From assembly GCF_901709675.1 (NCBI RefSeq), contig NC_051104.1, forward strand, positions 6,245,501-6,309,500: DNA of 64,000 bases, read 5' to 3'. Made by a program: the position numbers and the translations under genes. This DNA is from Syngnathus acus. Taxonomy: Eukaryota; Chordata; Actinopteri; Syngnathiformes; Syngnathidae. Below, piece after piece: positions 26,767 through 64,000 of the stretch; position 1 is the stretch's first letter, and each line of letters begins with the position of its first letter. The notes beneath the pieces were generated by a model, which searched no databases, was not told the DNA's origin, and saw nothing but the letters and a program-made list of their open reading frames with translations.

Positions 26767-27641
26767 ACATATTGACGCCTCCCTCTCTCCTGTTCTACCT
26801 TGCCACTCCGAACGTTGGAGCTCTTTGACCCCCAACATAGTAGCACGACCAAAGTCACACAAACACTGACTAAAAACAGAAGACACAGCAAGCGTGGGTG
26901 ACTCTCTGGCCGATCCAAAAGTGTCCGTACAAAGACAAACACAGTCAGCAATGCCATCATTCAAAATATGAAATATAGACCCATAAATGACATTTCACCT
27001 TATACAACATTGGTTTCTGAAATGTAAACTGGCCCACAGGACTAAAGGTTCCCGGCGCTTGACTAAAGAAGTTTTTATAACAAAATGTCATGAAAAAGCA
27101 CTGCAACAACTAATGTTAAGATACAGTAGATCAAATGTAACCAAATGATGAAGCATGAGTTAAAAAAAACAATTATAGAAAAAGAATCACTCACACTGTT
27201 GCTCTGCTGCTTCCGTTCACATGAAGGCATCGATGCGGGCCGGCCACCTGCCCGACCACACAGAACCAAAGGAAACTGGTCCACAGACCTGACTTATGTC
27301 TTCTCTTCAAGCATTACTCCTTTCACGCTGCTCACCTGTCCTCAGGCCACACACGCCAGCCCAGCTAGGACGTCACAAATGACTGCGTGAAAGATAGCTG
27401 TACATATTATGTAAAGAGGGAGGACAACATACAAGAAAAAAAAAAGTGATCCATTTTCAAAACAGAAGCTTGTGTATATTTCAGGAGGCTTGGGATGTTT
27501 TGATAATTTGCACTCGGTGTAGTGTGTGATGAATGTCGCCCTGTGTAGAACTTCATCTGTGTTCTAGGAATGATTCGATTTTTAGATCATTATTTATGTC
27601 CAAAGCGCCCCTTCCCCTTATGAACTGAGAAGTCTAATCTG

Positions 27642-27716
27642 AATAAATGACCTTGATGAAATGAATTCTTCATTCAGGGCTGAAATGACGTGAAATGTTA
27701 TAGAACTATTAATAAA
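27642..27716 (+). terminator. arx poly(A) signals
   Basis: Two AATAAA hexamers, 27642-27647 and 27711-27716, about 880 and 945 bases after the stop codon. The implied 3' UTR of roughly 0.9 kb resembles that of ARX in other vertebrates. Which one is used is unknown. Confidence 0.55.
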
Positions 27717-28942
27717 AAGTGTTATGAGCAGATGTTGCTTTTGGGTTTTAAGATTCTTAGAGGATTTTGTGTTTGCTGCATGTGGGGCAGGGGGAAGAAA
27801 AAAGTGGGTGACATATTTCATTTGTGTCTCTCCTCTTGAGGCAAGTTGACAAAATAGAGACCATATATTCATGAGCTTAATCCCCAACATGTGAAAGGAA
27901 GCACAAAGGCGAGGAGTTTTCAATTAGATCCACCACTTTAGCGGGGCGGGTGGCGACAAAACTTCCTTGAAAGAAAGGCTTAGAGGCGCTAAATTGGTCT
28001 TAACATCTGTAATGCCGTGTCGCTGGAAGTGAGTCCTCTTTGTCATTAATGAAGTAACAAACCACTTCATCAGTGGGCTTTCACGCACATCCACCTCGCA
28101 CGGTTAATACCCAACCACCCCCCCCCCCCTCCCAAAGAGGATCTCACTTGATGCGGGGACTATTACAGCAATCAATGCGCATTCTCCTCCGTTTGACCCA
28201 TCTTTGGTGCCTGTGTAAATCGCGTGAAATTACCCTGAGGATTAATTTAGTCCTTCTTTGGATTGAATGCCGCAGAGAAAAAAAAAAAAAAGCTTCTCCG
28301 TCTTCCCTCGGTGGACTTGTTTTACAGGTCCGACACCTGTTAATCACTCAATTTACTCCAAACAAGAGGGAATCAGAACACAGCCGACCGACGAGGGCGG
28401 GAAGAGTTATATTGGGCAAATTACTCGTCAGATATTCAGACGCAGCTGCTGCCGGAAAAATGATGCTTGTATATTTTTTTTCGACATACAAATGAGCGGA
28501 CAGGTTTTCCCTTAATATATGGCCCAATGGAGTTTTGATCTTATTTCGAACAATGAATAGCAAAGCAATTTGTCGCTAATATATGGAGAAGGCCTCGGGG
28601 TGGTGTGTGTGCAGATGACCCGCTGGCAGGGAACTAAAATATTCTTTGCAATGCAAAAAGGCGAGAAAAGGGAAATGCGTGTTAGAGAGAAATAGTCATT
28701 AGAAAGTCACACTTGTTAGCGGTTTTCATTCAAGATAAGGAATGCACTGACTGCTGGGATTAGCTGCCAAAGCCTCAAAGGGAGGCACGCCTGCATTATT
28801 CCATAGACTCATGTCAATTAGCAGTGGCGTAATGTGGGGATGACAAGAATGGCATTTCCATTCATTTAAAAGGAAAGTCAACGCCCAAATTTTAATGTTC
28901 TGTGCAGCCCAACCAGTCAAAACACAGTGAATATGAATTAAA

Positions 28943-29170
28943 CAGGCAAAAATCAACCTGTTTTTATACATATGAGGGGGCGGCCATTTTGCCACATGCT
29001 GTCGATTGAAAATGACATCACAGTTCTCCAGTCACAACCAATCACAGCGCACCAGTTTTTTTTAAGCTGAGCAGTGATTGGTTGTGAATTCTGTGATGTC
29101 ACTTTCAGTCGACAGTAAGTAGCAAAATGGCCGCCCCCTCAGATGTAGTAAAACAGGTGAATTTTTGCTG
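28943..29170. mobile_element. palindromic MITE-like element, copy 1
   Basis: A long imperfect inverted repeat of about 228 bases centred near 29056. The arms start CAGGCAAAAATCAACCTG and end CAGGTGAATTTTTGCTG, and share GGGGGCGGCCATTTTG, GCTGTCGATTGAAAATGACATCACAG and CAACCAATCAC. No transposase frame is present. Two related copies occur at 30669 and 43720. I recall similar palindromes as common in percomorph genomes; the family name is not certain. Confidence 0.7.
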
Positions 29171-29689
29171 CTTAAGTTCCACAAACACAATATCAATCGG
29201 AATGCCGTGTTTAGACTAGTTTTTTTTTTTTGCTGTTTATAATTTGTGATCACAAAATGAATTTAATATCAAGATTTTCATAACCACATTTTTTAGGTGT
29301 AGCAAAAACAAAGTCATCTATATGAAGTGCTGCATTTAGTGATTGAAAACATCCCTCTTATGACCACACTCCCATGCTAGCTCCTAGACAGGCTAATCTA
29401 GGTGTCCCTCCCACTCGATGCCGTACTTACCTCAACCCATACCCCTCCCTCCCTCCCTCCCTCCCACCTCCTTGTGGACTTGATTTGGCCCCTGATTTGG
29501 ATTCCCGGGCCCTCATTTCTCACACCACGTCTCTAGCAGAGAGGTGAATAGGTCCAATCACTCCACAGCCTCAGCCGGTTCAGTCCTCACTCACTCGGTC
29601 GGTCGCTTCCAATGCGCTTTGATGAACAGTCCCCACTCCCCTCCCCAGGCCCGGTGAAAGAGCTGAATAGCGGGGGCCACGGCACTCCG

Positions 29690-30040
29690 CTCCCCTCTCG
29701 GGTTGCCCCTTAATTCCTCGTCTCCCTTGCTCTCATCCAATTAGCTCAGTGTATTAAGCGGTTTATCGTCTCATAACCGGCCTTTCAGCTCCAACAAGGG
29801 AGACACTTTGCAATAGGACCAGCTCTCCTTTTGACACCCTCTCGGCCGCTTGTAGTTCCAGCGCGCTATGAATAACAGCCACAGAATGGAGGACTAATTC
29901 CCTCATCAAAGCCTACCTTGTCCATCGCTGGTCAAAACGACAAGCAATAAAGCTTAACACCACAATACAAAAAGACTTGTTCGACCTTATTAGCTTAGCG
30001 GGGTCGAATTAATGCGAGGGGACTCCGTTTGACTGGTTTA
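29690..30040. promoter_or_regulatory. candidate ultraconserved-type element downstream of arx
   Basis: High-complexity DNA with no simple repeats over 350 bases, including CATCCAATTAGCTCAG, GTATTAAGCGGTTTATCG, GAGGACTAATTCCC and GTCGAATTAATGCGAGG. It is flanked by pyrimidine-rich simple sequence and by a hairpin repeat. Mammalian ARX is flanked by ultraconserved enhancers in the corresponding interval. Orthology must be tested by alignment. Confidence 0.42.
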
Positions 30041-30668
30041 CGGCGGGACCGGGACAAAACAAGGCCCTCGCTGCTTGTGAGAATAGCAGGCTTCTGCTGG
30101 GAGATGTGGCTGATTAGATCCAAAGAGCAAAACAAAACAAAAAAAGAATAAAATCAAACAAGCTGAGCAGCTGGAGGAGACGAAAGAATTAAATAAATAT
30201 GTAAAGTTCTTGCAACTCAAACACACTTTGGCTGGCACGCAGCATGTTCGATTCATTGCGAATCATGATTTAAGTGCTCGGTCCACTTCAGGCTGCCTTT
30301 GCGGGTCACAATGGTTTCAAGTGATTTGTGAGGCGGCCAGCGTTTATGGAAATGCAAACAGCAGGACAGGAACAGGAATTCAATTGAATGCATTAACAAT
30401 GAATACTTGGTGGCAAATGGTACAACGGTTAATGGACTAAACTTTACAGCATAGGTAATTTAACTGATTGTGCAGAATAACCACATGTACGTCACCATTA
30501 AAGAGATACTTGACTTATTTAGCCATTTTCAGCAGTAAAAAGGCAATATTTGGTTTATGATGAATTTGATCACTTGATCTTTCACAACACATGAGCTCAA
30601 GTAACAAACAATGACGGCTCGTGGCGTTCACAAGCTAAGTGACATCATTTCAGTGTTTTAATTAATTT

Positions 30669-30800
30669 CAGGGCGTGGCCATTTTGTCACCCGCTGTCGA
30701 TTGAAAATGACATCAGAGCACGTGATGTCATTTTCAGTCGACAGCGGGTGACAAAATGGCCGCCCCCTGAGATTGATAAAAAGGGGTGAATTTTGCTGCA
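30669..30800. mobile_element. palindromic MITE-like element, copy 2 (compact)
   Basis: Arms 30679-30715 and 30723-30759 are inverted copies identical at 36 of 37 positions, separated by a 7-base loop. It shares CCATTTTG, GCTGTCGA and GAAAATGACATCA with copies 1 and 3 but lacks their inner CCAATCAC segment, so it looks like an internally deleted, possibly young, copy. Confidence 0.75.
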
Positions 30801-31603
30801 TCTGCAATCGTAATTAAAATATTTTCCCTTGACAATACCAAACAAGTATTAATTCAGTATCGGTCATTATCATTGCAGTTGCGGTGGTCACAAAGCAGTG
30901 TTACAACTCCCATAAACAATTTTCGTCAATGTCTTTTGTGTCACTCAAAACAAAGCCGCATTAGGCAGAGAGCATGTCAAACAGAGGCAGCGGCTAGCAA
31001 CACAAATAGCAAAATAAACACATTTCTAAGAATCTTTTTATTATTTCATTATCAAAGCGCGTCTCAACAATATCAAAACGACAATACGAATGAGTCGAGT
31101 AATTACGACACCAGGCAGAAAATGACAAGCGTTAAAAACAGTTGCGGGCGGCGTGAAAACAGTTTAACAGAAGCGGCGCAGGAGAAAATTTGCTGTTCGA
31201 TACCGAGACAAAAGAGTGATGGCGCGGCAACACGTGTGGCCCCCGCCTCACTTAAGTCTACTCCTGGATCCTTTATCATCCTACCTTGTGACACACACTC
31301 ACAAGTAGGATGAATGGAGGTAATCAGAACAAGTGTTCATTGGTTTCAGGCATCCAGTAGTCGGAGTGGCCGAGGTCGCTATTATTATCTAATTAGGGGC
31401 TTTTGGACAATACGGAGTTTCTCTGGAGAGAAGTCATTTTTGTACACACACAGTCTAGTAGTCTGTCATTTAGATGTCATTACTCGCCTTTTTTCTTCTG
31501 GCTGATGCAAGTCAATACACGAAAGGCCTGATTGATTTGGCTTTCAAATGACGTGTACCAGAACCATTAGATGAACAAAGGAATATAATACGACGTGGCA
31601 TTT

Positions 31604-58591
<26,988 letters not shown>

Positions 58592-58760
58592 GAATTTAGT
58601 CGTATTTGGGCACTCGCTGACAGCTCCCGAACGAAGAACTAAGACCCGACACAATAACAAGAGTTAAGAAAGCCCGCGTCGAGTCTTTTTCCCGGGGAAA
58701 GTCATGTGCCGGAAATGACATCACAATGGCGACGACTTGCTGTTGCATTAACATTCCACA
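58592..58760 (-). promoter_or_regulatory. pola1 promoter region
   Basis: Just upstream of the start codon are a palindromic E2F-like TTTCCCGGGGAAA (58687-58699), an ETS word CCGGAA (58709-58714), a CRE-like TGACATCA (58716-58723) and a YY1-like AATGGCG (58725-58731). No TATA box is seen. This is a typical replication-gene promoter layout; E2F control of POLA1 is known in mammals. Confidence 0.5.
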
Positions 58761-60419
58761 TGGTGGGAGTGTTGTATAAATAAATTCTTTTTTACCATGA
58801 CGTCACAGGCAGAAGCCATAATAAAAGCCATAATAAAAGCATCGTCCAAGCCGCTTATTCTTACGCGGGTCGCGGGTGTGCTGCAATACAAAATATATAT
58901 TTATATATTTCGTTAGACCAAAGCAGAACAATTGAAGAAAAAAAAGATGATTTCTAGCCATTTCAATTGGAGGAAGGGTGTATGATGATCTGTAGCTGTG
59001 TGAGGAAATAATATGACGTCTAAATGAATGATTAATCATACGATTAGGGTCATTGTTGTGCACCAATACAGTGCATGCATCCCATCTAAACTCGTTTCCA
59101 TGGTAATGAGGCGGAATTTAGGAGGGTACAATAGATTGGTGCCCTAGATTGAGGCCACAGCTCTGCCACTGTCTACAATAAAACCACAATGGCTGTTTGT
59201 TCCTCATCCCAACTGTCCATTGTGGCTTTTTACAGTTAAACTACACTACATTTTGCCATATTTACACTGGATGTATAATCTTTTTATTATTTATTTTTTT
59301 AGATGTAGCCGTCTGAATTAATCCATGGAGACACTGACCATATGGTCGTGGTAAACAATCTGCCATATAAGGTCAGCACACTTGACTGGTCATCATCACG
59401 TATGTCTATGATCGAGATAGTGGTGAGTGTTACCATTACAGAAAAAGTACTTGGAGGAGAAACACTTATCAATCGATAGTGGCGTAATGCATATGCTTTT
59501 TGGACGCTATGGCGAAAGAGCGACGCACCCGAGCACGCCCTTTTTGCTCATATGCAACACGTCATCGGCGCAGAAAAGGACCCGAGAAGGTAAAGTTCGC
59601 ATTGACAAACAAACTCATGCTCTAACTATTTTGTAAATATAAATGTTACTTGTACAAAACAGTACTTATACAATTTACAATTTTAATCTAATATTAATTA
59701 GCAAACATGTACAACAGGGTTGGCATATGACGGTACCTGGAAATTGTCGCAAAAGTGGTTATAAACAGGGGCGGCGCCAATATTTTTTTCCTCCCGGGGC
59801 AAAAGGGGGCACTTGACTTATACATAGGGGTGACAGAGAAATCATTTATTTTTATAAAAATGCTGAAGCGGCTTGTCCGATGGCTTCTGAGAAGACTATA
59901 GTTCAAATACAAGTCACAATGTAATTGTGCTGTGTTTTCAATATGTAGAGTCCTCCTTTACCATTTTTTTCACTACTGTGATTGGGTGAGCGATCTCTGC
60001 CGATGATCAGCGAACCATCCAAGATCCTCTCGTAAGAGACGAGCAACTCACGCCCAAACGTAAACATGGTGATAGAGGGCAGATTTGTTCCTATTTTTTT
60101 TTCTCACAGAGAAGTGTCCCTCTCCCTAAAAGGAATATGTGACTACTGCTGATCCTTTTTTTGTGACTGGCAGTGAGTGTGCGGTGCACGGACGGCTTTG
60201 CAGAGTGGGTTCTCTTTGCAGGCAGCTCCTCTGTGCAGCCGTGAGATGAGAGTGGATGGGAGGGGAGGGCAGAGAGCATCAGAGAGACTGGGCGATTGGG
60301 AGGAGGGATGCGAGCAAGGGTGGAAGAAGCACATAGTGGTGAGGAGAGAGGCATCATTTCATTGATGCTGAGTCACATAACGCGCGACCACAGCGACATC
60401 CCATGAGAGTTTGGGAATA
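58761..60419. other. pola1-pcyt1b divergent intergenic region
   Basis: About 1.7 kb between two genes pointing apart. Mostly AT-rich and featureless; an X-box-like GTTTCCATGGTAAT lies near 59095. From about 60130 to 60419 the DNA becomes G-rich and looks like the pcyt1b promoter and 5' UTR. A short repetitive-looking stretch at 59770-59830 (GGGGCGGCGCCAA) resembles decayed transposon DNA but is not classifiable. Confidence 0.45.
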
Positions 60420-62574
<2,155 letters not shown>

Positions 62575-63112
62575 ACAAACGGCGGACGCTCCAACGTGCA
62601 TTCATAGAACACTGCCTGTGAACTTGTCACACGTGCGCCCACGTACGATTCTCACACAAACACTAGCAAAAACACTTTACCTCAAGGAAAATAGCAAAGC
62701 ATACCCAAGCTGTGGGATTTCTGCGCATGGGAAGTCCGTCGAAGCCATCACCGGGGTGGAAGATGACAGAAGATCAAGACGAATGGAATTGCCGCTGTAA
62801 ATGTTCCCACAGCTTTGTCAAGCCTCCTCCTTGTTTTTGTTTCTCTTCTTGTGTGTGACATGCAAGGCGTCCTCCGTGTCAACTGACTGCGCCTGCAAAA
62901 ATCCCAAGAAAACTGTTGAATCGAAAGGGACACTGCAAGCTTGCACAAGACGCCATTTTAGTTCAGTAAAAACACCACTCGAGGTGTCGAAATTAATTGA
63001 TGAATCGGCAAAAAAACATTACCAAAATCATCACAATCGAGTAATTGTTTAAAGACATTCTTATCTAAATATTGTCCAAATCGACTCATTTTAGGATCTC
63101 AAGAGTAATAAA
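62575..63112 (+). other. pcyt1b 3' UTR with poly(A) signal
   Basis: No further coding after the TAG. An AATAAA stands at 63107-63112; further copies at 63487-63492 and near 63718 allow a longer 3' UTR. Confidence 0.5.
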
Positions 63113-64000
63113 TTTCTATTTTCTCCAGTGCTTCATCATAGCATAATCTTTTGTGTTTAATCATGTTGGTAAACGTCTGCTTTAGCTTTAGCAAACAATA
63201 ACCATCGATTCTTCTAAAATGCTCAACTGTTACACACATTTTATATACACAAGATTTAAAAGTCGTTTTGAAAGTGCAACGCAACATAAACAGGAACTTT
63301 AAAGGAGAAGACGAGAATGAGGGGAAATTGCGTAAACGATGCTCCAAACTAAATTTAAAGTGATGACGATTTGCTGACTTGTACTTAATCTTCATCAATT
63401 GTTTCTTTTATTCCACAAAGCTAAGGGTAAATATCGGCTAACCCTAATGTGCATACGTAGTTTGAAGCAAAGCGCAATGAACTCATAATAAAAGCAATAC
63501 TGTTTTGGTGCATCCACTGTGACATGATGACTGTTAACCCAAACACGGAAAGTTTGAAGAATTCAAAATAGCTCACCCGTGGTCACGTTCATCTTGTCTT
63601 GACACCGTTCACACGTTACACCCTAGAAAAGACTTCAAACTTGACCATTTTCAAAATGTTTTTACTGTTGGTCTTCATGGTGGAATTGCAACTTAACTCA
63701 AAATGATGATTACTATCAAATAAAACTCACCTGCCAAAACATTATAAGATCTAAGACACGCTTTGGGAATGTATGTTTTTTTTTATTCTTAAAACAGCTT
63801 GGTATGTAAATAAAAAGTCAACACGATTTTTGTCCTTACACACATCACGCACGACATCTATTTTTTTTTTTTTATTTATTGTCATGTTTGACCAAAGGTG
63901 AATCAAATCTTTGCTCTCGCTGGCTTTTTGGTTGATGATTGCATATGGTCACCATCACAGTTCATGCATATTAATACATCATTTGAAGCTGTGAGATGGG
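63113..64000. other. right-end sequence, no gene recognised
   Basis: AT-rich DNA with T runs near 63777 and 63860. It could be extended pcyt1b 3' UTR or intergenic DNA. No coding segment is supported. Confidence 0.5.

Larger units (their letters stand above)
27730..31603. other. arx-pola1 convergent intergenic region
   Basis: About 3.9 kb between the 3' ends of arx and pola1, with no supportable gene. It holds candidate conserved elements (28020-28270, 28380-28640, 29690-30040), two copies of a hairpin element, and a pyrimidine-rich stretch near 29440-29470. Shadow frames were discarded. Confidence 0.55.

Overview
The window is vertebrate nuclear DNA and looks like a teleost fish, probably a percomorph. 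It has compact multi-exon genes with GT-AG introns, many microsatellites and homopolymer runs, no bacterial-type operons, and a palindromic CRE/CCAAT-containing repeat of a kind I associate with spiny-rayed fishes. The assignment rests on gene content and architecture; no species can be named from the sequence alone.

Layout from left to right. (1) At 232-1714 (+) lie the last exons of a small basic protein I do not recognise; it is 5'-truncated by the window edge. (2) At 6332-7213 (-) is an intronless gene matching only the N-terminal, pre-WD40 part of SPAG16. It sits head to head, 339 bp away, with ndufb4 (7553-8640, +; 3 exons, complex I subunit). (3) hgd (9056-13722, -; 14 exons, 443 aa) is complete, with all catalytic residues at human numbering. 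(4) A gene-free 7.2 kb stretch leads to arx (21174-26766, +; 5 exons, 456 aa), a paired-class homeobox regulator of forebrain and pancreas development. (5) A 4.8 kb gap follows, then pola1 (58591 down to 31604, -; 37 exons, 1454 aa), the catalytic subunit of DNA polymerase alpha. (6) pcyt1b (60420-62574, +; 8 exons, 347 aa), the CTP:phosphocholine cytidylyltransferase beta gene, closes the window. I assembled every exon of hgd, ndufb4, arx, pola1 and pcyt1b by hand, and all join in frame without frameshifts or internal stops.

arx-pola1-pcyt1b is the same order as human Xp22-p21, while ndufb4-hgd is the human 3q13 pair. The junction between hgd and arx is therefore a synteny boundary relative to human. 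The 5' 26 exons of pola1 are packed into 5.4 kb, but the 3' part nearest arx is blown open by five introns of 2.6-5.3 kb. These introns are full of moderate-GC, high-complexity DNA rich in TAAT/ATTA and ATTTGCAT-like words, separated by low-complexity DNA. In mammals the POLA1 introns and the ARX flanks hold ultraconserved ARX enhancers, so the best reading is one arx regulatory block in which pola1 is a bystander gene. Strong CTCF-like motifs lie at 19115 (+) and 53152 (-), in convergent orientation around this block.

Other features are three copies of a hairpin (MITE-like) element, a GATG tetranucleotide array starting ten bases inside a pola1 intron, several 14-23 nt G/C homopolymer runs, and candidate promoters and poly(A) signals. 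I found no rRNA, tRNA, CRISPR array or complete autonomous transposon, and no evidence of a wholly novel multi-gene system. The most unusual items are the truncated SPAG16-like gene, the unidentified precursor-like gene at the left edge, and the regulatory architecture around arx.
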